Below, in pieces: positions 1-7,391 of a stretch of DNA of 35,786 nt. Position numbers and translations under genes: made by a program. The DNA is from Chara braunii (taxonomy: Eukaryota; Streptophyta; Charophyceae; Charales; Characeae). Each line of letters opens with the position of its first letter. Positions within the stretch are counted from its first letter, which is position 1. The notes under the pieces were generated by a model that saw nothing but the letters and a program-made list of their open reading frames with translations, did no database searches and was not told where the DNA came from. The stretch lies in assembly GCA_003427395.1 (NCBI GenBank), contig BFEA01001083.1, positions 1 to 35,786 of the forward strand, written 5' to 3'.

Positions 1-115
1 ATTGCTAGCAAGGCAACCGGGTCCGGCGGAGTGAGGAGAGACGTCGCCCCTCTCCTTGCGTAACTCAGTTTCCCGAGTTGGCTGGACGGGGTANGCGTGC
101 CTTGCCCTTGTCTGG

Positions 116-157
116 GCATTGTGCGGTAGTGTGTACTACACTGTTGCACCATAGGCA
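116..157 (-). other. CCHC zinc knuckle of the gag
   Basis: On the minus strand the 14 codons read CLWCNSVVHTTAQC, a perfect C-x2-C-x4-H-x4-C retroviral-type zinc knuckle, the RNA-binding nucleocapsid motif of Gag. It is not in the frame of the main 429-codon ORF, which instead stops at 136. It is in the same frame as the N-terminal piece 1855-1454. Downstream the frame continues with a basic, Pro-rich stretch across the N at 93 to a stop at 65-67. Confidence 0.85.
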
Positions 158-1628
158 GTATGCGTACTTCTGACGTAGGTCATAGACCTCCTTGGTGATC
201 TTATAAGCCGTCCATGGCTGCTGCCCAGCTCCCGTCGCCGCTGTCCCTTGTGTCGCCTTGTTCTTGCGAACTGTTTCGGATGCTTCGGCGGGAGCGCTGC
301 GACAATTCCTCCATCACTCGAGGATGCTGCCGCNGCGTGGTGGTCGTCGATTTCNTCAGAAAACACGGCATTGTTATGTGTCGGACGTTGATAGGCCTGT
401 TTAGCCACATAGTGCGGCTGGGATTGTCTCTCGTTAGCGGCTTTGTCGTCCGTTTGGATGACCAAGTTCGGTCGATCCAGAATGGCCTGGAATGTGGTAT
501 AGTCGTACTCATTACCGAGTGCCGACCGCAATCCCGCGCACAATCGCGAGAAGAACTCGGATCGTTGATTTGGAAACGTCAAGTCGAAGCCTGCTGTGGT
601 CACTATCTTTTGCCACTTCGTTGTCCAGTCTCGAGTTGGCATGTTCCCTTGAGAGCATGTGTACACCTCATTCATGGCCGCCTTCACGACGTTGCGGACC
701 ATGAACCGGGTGAACCATAGCTCCTCGAACTCCTTCCACGTAATGTGCGTGTGGAGTTCGGCGATAGTGCACTTGTGTGTAGCCGCTAGGTGGTTCATCC
801 ATCCCTGCGCTCCTCCAATCATCTGCAGATATAGTGCCTTCAACATGTCGTCCGCCGGGACCATGCGGCATGATGCTTCCGTGAGGAAGCGTTGCCACCA
901 TGATAAGGCGTCCGACTTGTTGTAATCGTCGAACTTGCTGATGTCGAAGTGCGGCATCTTGAACGTCTTTGTAGCGGCTTCCGGTCTCGTCTGTAGCTTG
1001 GTGATGTCCGTCTTGATGGCGGCCACCGTGCTGCTGATCGAGTCTGGTCCGTTGAAAGTACTTATGTCGCCGATGATGGTGACGACGTGATCGATGCGCT
1101 CGTTGAGTTGCTTCGTCATGTCTGTCGTGCAGCCTGGCGCTGCTGAGGCGTTAGCCTCTATGCTGTTGACGCGTGTGATAGTGGAATTCAACAGTTGATG
1201 CTGTTGCTGCTGCTGCATTGTCTCTGTGCGGATAGCAGTTGTTAACGTAGTCATATCCTTCTTGTATGTTTGTCGCTGCGTCGCGTCCGTGCGCAGATGT
1301 GACTGCAGCAGTGTATTATTCCACATAATACCTCTCATCATGCCCAGCAGCAAGTTAGCCAGGTTACTTCTCTCTGCCTCCGCCGGTGTCGGGTCTGCCT
1401 GCGCTTCTGTAGGCACAAAGATCATTTCTTGGAGTATCGTCGTCCACTGATGCTCACAAGCNGGCAGCTACGGCTTCTGTAAATGCCAGTAGCCGCCCAC
1501 GATAATCAGCCGCGGGCTCATTGGCTCCTCGGACTGGGTATGCGGGATGATCTTCGGTGGCGTCTTGTACCGTCAATGCCGTACTTGATGCTGTTGGAGT
1601 CATCCGCCTGCTGAGTTTCTTCGGTCTT

Positions 1629-1743
1629 GGAGGTACTGCAGGGCGGGCACGAACTGCGATTCTGGCACTGCGTCGTGGAGGTACTGCAGGGCGGGCACGA
1701 ACCGATGGAGGTACTGCAGGGCGGGCACGAACCGATGCGGTAC
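1629..1743 (-). repeat. In-frame minisatellite inside the gag N-terminal region
   Basis: A GC-rich unit beginning GGAGGTACTGCAGGGCGGGC on the plus strand recurs at 1629, 1677 and 1707. The spacings of 48 and 30 bp are both multiples of three. On the minus (gag) strand it encodes repeated VRARPAVPP blocks, so the expansion keeps the reading frame. Confidence 0.85.
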
Positions 1744-1855
1744 TTGAGAAGTCCCGGTAATCACAAAACACGGGGGGTAGGGAGAGTGGGAACAGGGGTA
1801 GAACAATCAAGCAATATACATACAATCCCCTGTCCCACTGATGGACTGTAGACAC

Positions 1856-2396
1856 CTAATCAAATGGAAAAATAAATTTCCCGTAAACCCTTCGAAAAAT
1901 TCGTAATAAGGAATTTATAACGATTTAATCAATAAAATTAATTAATGATAATTAACGAAATAAATCCGAATGATAATCAGTAAACAATGTTTGTAATAAA
2001 GATAACCAATTAATGATACGAATTTGAAAGGTATTATGATTAGGTCTCTTTGAGATCAATATGAGACCGGGAGTTCACCATTTAATAAGTGAACTGCCCG
2101 GTAGTTGCAATTTAAGGTCAGATACGGCTTAGTGTGCTAAAAAAAAATTCGGAAAATTTCAGAAGAAAAACGCTCCAATTTTCAAAAATGCGAATTTTTG
2201 GGAATTCCCACCGTCAAAATCCGATTTTTAAAAGCCTAAACCTATTCTCGGAATTTCTCAAACAAGGAGAACGAAAAAAAAATTCGCAAAAATTTCGGTC
2301 CCAACCCTAATTTCCGCGTTTCGGCGAAATTTCCGGATTTACGGTCCCAAAACGTTCGGGTTTCCATGATATCTGAAGCCTGTCGCCCTCGGGAAA
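1856..2396. other. AT-rich non-coding stretch upstream of gag
   Basis: AT-rich DNA with homopolymer A/T runs and no credible ORF. If the minus-strand gag were complete, its 5' LTR and primer-binding site would lie here, but I see no match to a plant initiator-Met primer-binding site. The only ordered structure is the hairpin at 2066-2102. Confidence 0.6.
2066..2102. repeat. 13-bp hairpin with one bulge
   Basis: Left arm ACCGGGAGTTCAC (2066-2078), 10-nt AT loop, right arm GTGAACT-g-CCCGGT (2089-2102). All 13 pairs match and a single G at 2096 is bulged. It stands out in an otherwise structureless AT-rich stretch. Confidence 0.8.
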
Positions 2397-2402
2397 AAAA
2401 AA

Positions 2403-2438
<36 letters not shown>
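2391..2438. repeat. Compound A / TA / GA microsatellite
   Basis: An A run, then about ten TA dinucleotides, then about seven GA dinucleotides. Confidence 0.95.
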
Positions 2439-2530
2439 TTATCAGAGCGCAAAGCGAAAAAAACAGAAAGAAAACAAGAAAATATTTCTTCCTTACAACT
2501 CCCCCTGTTCAGAACCTCTTGCATAATCCA
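2439..2530 (+). repeat. Partial copy of the dispersed repeat at 3926 and 4627
   Basis: The stretch from TATCAGAGCGCAAAGCG through an A-rich segment to CCTGTTCAGAACCTCTTGCA matches the copy starting at 4627 (ATCAGAGCGCAGAAGCG ... CCTGTTCATAACCTCTTACG). The match ends where the tRNA-like SINE begins at 2531, so the SINE probably interrupted or replaced its right half. Confidence 0.7.
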
Positions 2531-2911
2531 GCGGCCTAGCTCAGTTGGTAAGGCACGCAAGTGGCATCCAGAAGGTCTTGGGTTCAATCCCCATTGGCCT
2601 CATGCACCTTCCTGGGCAAGCTTGGCGCCCGCCACCTAGAGATATGCCGTTGGTCCCCCGAGTGGCATTGAGCAGAGACTGCCGATGTTCATAGGGGGAG
2701 GGGACCGGAGGGGAGGCACAGTGACTGGCCCATCGAAGAAGCTCGGTCCTGATGCTACAGCCTGACCCCTGCCCGGTATCGCCCACCTGCTGTAGCAGGT
2801 ATCGCACCTGCTAGTGGGTGCAGCTCCCGCATGTTCCCTCGTTGGAGGCTTGAGCACGGATGTGGCTGCTACAGGTATTCCCCGTAATACTATAATGACA
2901 ATAAAAAAGGC
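2531..2911 (+). mobile_element. tRNA-headed SINE
   Basis: The first ~70 bases fold like a tRNA remnant. A perfect RNA polymerase III A box, TAGCTCAGTTGG, is at 2537-2548, and a B box, GGTTCAATCCC, at 2581-2591, with complementary GGCC at both acceptor ends. It is not a working tRNA: the acceptor and T stems carry mismatches and no anticodon arm is convincing. A non-tRNA body follows and ends near an ACAATAAAAAA tail around 2911. Part of the body (about 2818-2885, with CGCATGTTC and GGCTGCTAC) resembles 6600-6660. Boundaries after the head are estimates. Confidence 0.7.
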
Positions 2912-2977
2912 CTGAAAGGCCATCCTGTCCAGATTTGACAGGTAATTGGATTGGTTGGGCTCAAANAATTAGCCTTC

Positions 2978-3002
2978 AAAAAAAAAAAAAAAAAAAAAAA
3001 AA
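2978..3002. repeat. Poly-A tract
   Basis: 25 consecutive A, preceded by an N at 2966. It may be the tail of an unrecognised retroposed sequence covering roughly 2912-2977. Confidence 0.9.
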
Positions 3003-3590
3003 CCACTTGCATACAAGGGGCCGCCCACATGGCCCAAAAAATTTAAAGAGTAAGTCTAGCGCTGTCAGACTCCTGGATTGGCATCAAGTGCAGTCTTTGT
3101 TGCACTTACTCCAGACTCTCGACTCTCGTGAGCATTCTTGACTGTAGGACAAAACTGAAAAGACACAACAGAACAGGGCGGCGACTGGAGGCCAACTCCT
3201 GAATTTGCAAACGGCACGAAGGGTCTGGTCGGCTTCGTTTGAAAAAAACACCCCTGCAGGCGGGAACTTTGGAAGCTTCAAGAGCTCATCCGATGGGCCG
3301 TTCTGACACCTCTTGAAGGGCCAGACCAAGAGCACTTTTCCACAGTTAGTGCAGCGATGACTCACTCCCGACATTTTCGAGAGTGAATCTGACAGCTCTT
3401 GAATGGAATTTCAGGACGCGGCATCAAGAGTTAGTGAAGCGGTGATGAATTCTTGATTTCTCAAGATTCAAGAGTGGTGCAGCGAGGCCCATCTACCCAC
3501 CTACCCACTTGCACACAGCCAAAGGGCAAAGAGGCAAAGAAATGAGGAAGGAAACAGCCCAACACAACAAAACAGGGGGAAAAACAAATC
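3003..3590. other. Non-coding stretch, no gene seen
   Basis: No ORF with protein-like composition. TCAAGAG/CTCTTGA words recur in both orientations (about 3270-3475), suggesting a degenerate inverted-repeat element, but I could not define ends. From about 3490 the words ACTTGCACACAGCCAAA and GGCAAAGAGG match the right part of the dispersed repeat at 3926 and 4627. Confidence 0.5.
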
Positions 3591-3591
3591 C

Positions 3592-3920
3592 TAGATGATA
3601 GGTCCCACATGCAAGCACCGCCCCACGTCACAGGCCAAACAATGGGACAAGACCAACCAGGATATCAAAACACCTTGCCTGCAAAAAAAGGAAATCAATC
3701 TATTGCGACTGCGGCCGTCTGTACTGAAGGATGTCCAACAAAACATAAAAGACAATCCCAGATGACATTTCCCACATAAAAGTACCGCCCCAAATGCACA
3801 GGCCGAACAACGGGAAACAACCAACCAGGGTGCCAAAATTAAAAAGAACCCGGATGACCAGTCCCACACGAAAGCACCGCTACGCATTCCAAAATAGACC
3901 CAACAACGGGACAAAACCAA
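3592..3920 (+). repeat. Three imperfect copies of a ~70-bp unit
   Basis: Units start near 3592, 3762 and 3853. Each reads roughly GATGA..TCCCACA..AAGCACCGC, then a CAGGCC-type segment, then AACAAcGGGAcAAaACCAA. Spacing is irregular, so this is a decayed tandem array or a repeat dispersed over a short range. Confidence 0.7.
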
Positions 3921-3925
3921 TCGGT

Positions 3926-4255
3926 ATATATATTGTCACACTGTGGAGCGCAAAGGCGGAAAAAGACAAAACAAGAAAAGGAAAAGAAGTAAGGAAGGAG
4001 AGCCCCACCTGTTCATCACCTCTGAGGTACAAGGCCAGCCACGTGGATGACAGGTTGAGCGCTGGCTGGCCCCGTCCCCGTGTGTCACAAGGACCCACTT
4101 GCACACCGCCAAAAGGCAAAAAAGAGGAGGTAAAGAAAAGGAGGAGGAGGAAACCAAACCTGACAGGGAAAGAAAGCCTATCAGTCAAACAAAGCAAATG
4201 ACACATCCCACAGATAATCCAATTGCCACAAAGCAAATAACACATCCCACAGATC
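3926..4255 (+). repeat. Dispersed ~320-bp repeat, copy 1
   Basis: Starts at a TATATATATTGTCACACTG block, runs through a GA-rich segment, CCACCTGTTCATcACCTCT, a GGCCAGCCACGTGGATGACA block, CCCACTTGCACAC and a second GA-rich segment to ACACATCCCACAGAT. The same order of blocks recurs at 4627-4935. Long ORFs over this region on both strands are products of its purine/pyrimidine asymmetry, not genes. Confidence 0.85.
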
Positions 4256-4261
4256 AACATA

Positions 4262-4350
4262 TTTTTTCTCTTTTCTTATTCTTTTATTTTCTTTTTTTCT
4301 TTTTTTCTCTTTTTTAAAGTTTTTTTCTTTTTCTTTTTCTTTTTTTCTTT
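4262..4350. repeat. Polypyrimidine T/C-rich tract
   Basis: About 90 bases of T with scattered C on the plus strand, just upstream of the U6-derived sequence. Confidence 0.9.
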
Positions 4351-4378
4351 AACTCTGTATCTGTCTGTAGTGTCAAAA

Positions 4379-4482
4379 GCTTTATCTGGTCCTTCGGGAC
4401 ATCGGTTAAATTTGGAACGATACAGAAAAGATTAGCACGGCCCCTGCACAAGGATGACACGCATAATGGAAGGCTTTATCTG
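4379..4482 (+). pseudogene. U6 snRNA retropseudogene with target-site duplication
   Basis: Bases 4389-4472 follow U6 spliceosomal RNA from its first nucleotide: the 5' stem-loop GTCCTTCGGGAC, then TTTGGAACGATACAG, GATTAGCACGG, CCCCTGCACAAGGATGACAC and GCA. The 3' end is shortened. The copy is flanked on both sides by the same 10 bases, GCTTTATCTG (4379-4388 and 4473-4482), the signature of retroposition. The spliceosomal ACAGAGA box has become ACAGAAA, and I see no TATA box or upstream sequence element at the usual positions, so this is not a working U6 gene. Confidence 0.9.
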
Positions 4483-4626
4483 TCCCCACATCGGCAGATA
4501 GGACAGCAGATGAGGATGATGTGGATGTTCACAAGGATACCCAAGGAGAGCCGCCCTAGCACAGCATTCAGCAGGACGGCTAGCATGAACCATCCCATCA
4601 AAACAGTCCTGACAGAGGACAGTGTG

Positions 4627-4935
4627 ACAATATATATTGTCACACTGAATCAGAGCGCAGAAGCGAAAAAAAAGAAGAAGAAAAGATGAGAAAAGAAAAA
4701 AGGGGAAGAAGAAGAGGTAAGGAAAGCTCCACCTGTTCATAACCTCTTACGTACAAGGCCAGCCACGTGGATGACAGGTTGAGCGCTGGCTGCCCCCATC
4801 CCCGTGTGTCATAAAGACCCACTTGCACACAGCCAAAAGGCAAAGAGGTAAAGAAAAGGCGGAGGAAACCAAACCTCACAGAAGAAGAAAGCCTATTACA
4901 CAGACAAAGCAAGTACACATCCCACAGATATATAT
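4627..4935 (+). repeat. Dispersed ~320-bp repeat, copy 2
   Basis: Same block order as copy 1: TATATATTGTCACACTG, GA-rich segment, CCACCTGTTCATAACCTCT, GGCCAGCCACGTGGATGACA, CCCACTTGCACACAGCC, GA-rich segment and CACATCCCACAGATATAT. It is a direct repeat of 3926-4255 offset by about 700 bp; the U6 pseudogene and ~140 bp of other sequence lie between. Confidence 0.85.
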
Positions 4936-5019
4936 CGTCAAACAGGGCTGCCCGGTAAACGGTAGGCAGAGAGGGAGAAGAGGACAACAAACCAGGGGCT
5001 GTGACAAACTGTATCGTTC

Positions 5020-5058
5020 GAGTTTCGCCCACTCATCAGGAGGCTGAACCCTCAACAG
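5020..5058 (-). ncRNA. Hammerhead-ribozyme-like core motif (tentative)
   Basis: The minus strand at 5039-5022 reads CTGATGAGTGGGCGAAAC, which carries both invariant core strings of a hammerhead ribozyme (CUGAUGA and GAAA). Immediately upstream, GAGG-6 nt-CCUC forms a 4-bp closed stem I, preceded by GUU, an allowed NUH cleavage triplet. Against it: stem II has only one or two pairs, and stem III has two (A-U, C-G) before mismatching. It could be a decayed type I hammerhead, as known in retrotransposon-associated ribozymes, or chance. Confidence 0.3.
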
Positions 5059-5102
5059 TCTGCAGAACCCCCTAACTGATTACACTGTAAATGATTATCG
5101 AC

Positions 5103-5124
5103 CTTAACCTCGGTTGAGGTTAAG
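5103..5124. repeat. Perfect 9-bp hairpin
   Basis: CTTAACCTC-GGTT-GAGGTTAAG, a perfect 9-bp stem with a 4-base loop. Confidence 0.8.
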
Positions 5125-5149
5125 CATCAATGACTGCCCGACACATGGA

Positions 5150-5225
5150 TCGATTGATTGATTCATTGATTGATTGATTGATCGAGTGGTTGTTAATTGA
5201 TTGCCAGACTGGATGGATTGGTTGT
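5150..5225. repeat. Degenerate GATT microsatellite
   Basis: Runs of GATT with interruptions (ATCGATTGATTGATTCATTG and onward), fading into TTGTTAAT words. No coding potential. Confidence 0.85.
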
Positions 5226-5443
5226 TAATCTGTAATGACCGGGCGTTCTATTCGGGTGAAGGCAGACAGTAGGATACCACACTCTCAACGCCAACCGTTC
5301 ATTTTCGAACAGAACACAGGGCGCTTGCCAAACACACCAGAAAATGGCGCTCATGCCGCCACCACTTTCCTGCCCCTCGTCATATTAATGCAACTCAGTT
5401 CAGTGTTCCTCCCTCCACATCCTCCTCCTCTCTAACCTACTAT

Positions 5444-5447
5444 CCCC

Positions 5448-5529
<82 letters not shown>

Positions 5530-5554
5530 CTCTCTCTCTGTCTCTCTCTCTCTC
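5444..5554. repeat. Poly-C plus CT microsatellite
   Basis: About 15 C, then more than 40 CT dinucleotides with a few GT interruptions. Ser/Leu- and Pro-rich ORFs around it are artefacts of the repeat. Confidence 0.95.
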
Positions 5555-5737
5555 CGTGTGATAAAGGTAGTCGATCCCCTCACTTACCTATCGCGCTCCC
5601 AACCCCCTCTCCTGCATCCTTCGCCTGGCTCCCTACCTGTATCCGTTCCTCCCTCACCTTCTCTATCTTCCTTTCCTTTACATCCCTCTCTCCCTACCTC
5701 CTTGCACCCACCCAACGCACCTCACTTCGTCAGAGTA

Positions 5738-5842
5738 CAGCTGACAGGCAAGAGGAGAAGAGGGGAGAGTTATCACACATACTTCTCTCTCTTCTCCTCT
5801 TGCCTGTCAGCTGGAGAAGTATGTGTGATAACTCTCCCCTCT
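5738..5842. repeat. Two interleaved perfect inverted repeats
   Basis: Arm A, 5738-5762, is the exact reverse complement of 5789-5813. Arm B, 5761-5787, is the reverse complement of 5814-5840. The order is A-B-A'-B', not the usual A-B-B'-A', so only one pair can form a simple hairpin at a time, or both could form a pseudoknot-type fold. A reads CAGCTGACAGGCAAGAGG and on; B centres on GTTATCACACATACTTCT. Confidence 0.9.
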
Positions 5843-5849
5843 CTTGCAG

Positions 5850-5900
5850 CATCCGTTAATATCGGGATGACACAGACAAGAGTGTTATGGCCCCTGCACT
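5850..5900 (+). pseudogene. Diverged U6 snRNA-derived fragment
   Basis: Ungapped over about 50 bases with the middle of U6, from CATCCG through GACACAGACAAGAG to ATGGCCCCTGCAC. I count about 12 mismatches by eye, roughly three-quarters identity. The ACAGAGA box reads ACAGACA and the AGC triad is lost. It follows the interleaved inverted repeats directly. No target-site duplication is evident. Confidence 0.7.
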
Positions 5901-6004
5901 TCCACAAGTACAACAGCGGGAATACGGGCGGAAAAGAGGAGAAAGGCAGCAGAGATCTGGGGGAGCTAAGAGCTTGGAGCTCGTGTACGAGCATGTGAGA
6001 GAGA

Positions 6005-6006
<2 letters not shown>

Positions 6007-6077
<71 letters not shown>
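6007..6077. repeat. GT then GA microsatellite
   Basis: About 19 GT dinucleotides followed by about 16 GA dinucleotides. The U6-derived copy starts at its right end. Confidence 0.95.
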
Positions 6078-6079
<2 letters not shown>

Positions 6080-6155
6080 CGCCGAAATTAGAACGATAAG
6101 GAGGAAGAGAAAATTAGCATGGCTCCTGCGCAAAATCGAGAAACGGTTCAAAGAA
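6078..6155 (+). pseudogene. U6 snRNA-derived sequence with A-rich tail
   Basis: Reads GAAATTAGAACGATAAG, a short insertion, then GAGAAAATTAGCATGGCTCC and TGCGCAA, then AATCGAGAAACGGTTCAAA, the U6 3' end with two differences. The GGATGACACGCAC segment between the last two blocks is deleted. A long A-rich tract (6152-6290) follows directly, as expected of a retroposed RNA copy. The 5' stem-loop is missing. Confidence 0.8.
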
Positions 6156-6290
6156 AAAAAGGAGGGGGAAAAAAAAGAAAGGAAAAAAAAGAAAGGAAAA
6201 AAAAAAAGTCAAAAAAAAGGAAAAAAAAGGGAAAAAAAAGGGAAAAAAAGGGGGGAAAAAAAGGGAAAAAAAAAGGAAAAACGAGGATCA
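6152..6290. repeat. A-rich tract following the U6-derived copy
   Basis: Runs of A interrupted by G and GG, about 140 bases. Lys/Arg/Glu-rich ORFs on the plus strand and Phe-rich ORFs on the minus strand are artefacts of it. A further pure A run follows at about 6349-6363. Confidence 0.9.
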
Positions 6291-6379
6291 GACCACCGAG
6301 AGAGAGACAACACGCAAGCCCAAAAAGAACAAGCAAGCCTCACTCCCCAAAAAAAAAAAAAAAGAAGAAGAAGAAGCAA

Positions 6380-6966
6380 GCCGATGAGATCCAGGGTGCA
6401 AGTCGAAAAGCTGATGGAGCGAGATAACTCACCAAACAAAAATGGCGCGACGAACACAGCGGAGGCAAGCTGGCCGGGCGCGGGCCTTCAAACAGAGCTC
6501 TGCTCACAACGGTTTCCTCTGTGATGCTATTTATCGCGGCTTTTACCCGCCATCCCCGCCAAAATGTCAATGTTATGGCGGGTAAGCCACTGCAGGTCGG
6601 GAGCAGCCTCGCATGTTCTCCCGTCAACACGGTTCTGGCTGCTACGGGGCTCCCCGGGACCAGGTCCCACTTACCCGAATTCTGAGTTCTGACCGTAGAT
6701 TAGGAAGATCAATGGTCAGAAATGAAGAATCAGCGTAAGTAGGATTTGGCCCCCTTATGCCTACAATTAGTAGTGGCAGGTAGGNTGTGTGAGGNGAANA
6801 AAAAAAAAAAAAAAAAAAAGGAAGCAGCAGGAGCTCCTTCTGCTTTGTTGATTGTTGACCTCTATGGAAGGCCCCCAACAGAGAAGACGAGAGATCTACA
6901 CTGACTGCAGTCGACATCGACATAGGCAGCACGTCCCATGGCGTCCGTCCACACTGGATACAATCA
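6380..6966. other. Non-coding stretch with one inverted repeat and a poly-A tract
   Basis: No credible gene. TTACCCGCCAT (6543-6553) and ATGGCGGGTAA (6575-6585) are exact reverse complements. The segment 6600-6660 resembles the body of the SINE at 2818-2885. A ~20-base A run with N bases on its left is at about 6795-6820. Confidence 0.5.
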
Positions 6967-7391
6967 CCATTGCCCGAAGACACGTGGCGACATACGCAGC
7001 TTCTCCCAGAAGTACTCCTCCGTCGCATCATCGCACTGCCTGAGATCTACCACGCCTCCCCCCTCCTCCTTTTCATCCACCACCTGGACGTCGCTCGTGG
7101 AAGAACACTGCAACCCATGGCGCAGCAAACATGAACTACAGTCTCGGTGATGGCCACAAAATCCAGCCCTTCGAGCGAGACTTGATGAAGCGTCTTCCTC
7201 CTCCGCGCGTAGATCTGCGCTCGTATGCCCAATGCCTCTCCTGCTGACAACGAAAGAGCATGGTCGTCACGGCCGCCGCCACGGCCGTCTTCTCGATCGT
7301 CGTCAACTTCGCAAGTTCGTCGTCGCTGCCGCCCTCCATCGGCATATGTGTTGCAATGCTTATGAACCACGAAAGTATAACAGCCTACCAA
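6967..7391 (-). pseudogene. Remnant of a possible PIF/Harbinger-type nuclease protein
   Basis: Three consecutive minus-strand pieces in three frames read like one protein. These are ELAKLTTIEKTAVAAAV (within 7345-7136), then RWWMKRRRGEAW ending at 7050, then DLRQCDDATEEYFWEKLRM and SPRVF to 6967, followed by TGA. The second frameshift falls exactly at 7050, where the two pieces overlap by one base. The order basic/Trp patch, then acidic patch, then Y-F-x-x-K-L-R-M-x-x-x-V-F resembles the N-terminal region of Harbinger-derived (DDE_Tnp_4-type) proteins as I remember them. No DDE catalytic domain is seen downstream, so the family call is an inference. Two further copies of only its 5' part lie in the tandem units. 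Confidence 0.35.

Larger units (their letters stand above)
65..1855 (-). pseudogene. gag: Ty3/gypsy-type retrotransposon gag, frameshifted
   Basis: Capsid (Gag) polyprotein of an LTR retrotransposon; it would package element RNA in cytoplasmic particles. The longest open piece is 1425-136 (429 codons). It has a Q-rich coiled-coil-like N-terminal part, then a retrotransposon-gag core containing ALYLQMIGGAQGW, a W-x-x-F-x-x-L-W-x-x-R-F segment and a Leu-rich tail. Upstream codons continue in another frame at 1855-1454 (through ANEPAADYRGRLLAFTEAV); the two frames meet exactly at the N at 1462, so the break may be an assembly error. The zinc knuckle lies in a third open stretch and needs another frame change between about 200 and 330; that frame stops at 65-67. 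N bases at 334 and 355 also fall in the gene. No protease or polymerase is visible, and no primer-binding site was found to the right. The style matches gag genes I associate with charophyte algae (inference). Confidence 0.85.

Noticed and set aside
2439-2452. Primer-binding site (TATCAGAGC)
   Set aside because: It is on the plus strand whereas the nearby gag is on the minus strand, and the word belongs to a dispersed repeat also found at 4649.
2531-2602. Functional tRNA gene
   Set aside because: A and B boxes are good but the acceptor and T stems are mismatched and there is no convincing anticodon arm; a SINE head fits.
3880-4260. 126-codon minus-strand ORF with hydrophobic stretches
   Set aside because: It reads through pyrimidine-rich repeat DNA; the second repeat copy has a differently framed ORF, so the protein is not conserved.
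4389-4472. Functional U6 snRNA gene
   Set aside because: The ACAGAGA box is mutated, the 3' end is truncated, no TATA or upstream element stands at the normal distance, and a target-site duplication marks it as a retrocopy.
6009-6524. Lys/Glu-rich ORFs
   Set aside because: They run through GT/GA microsatellite and an A-rich tract following a U6-derived sequence.
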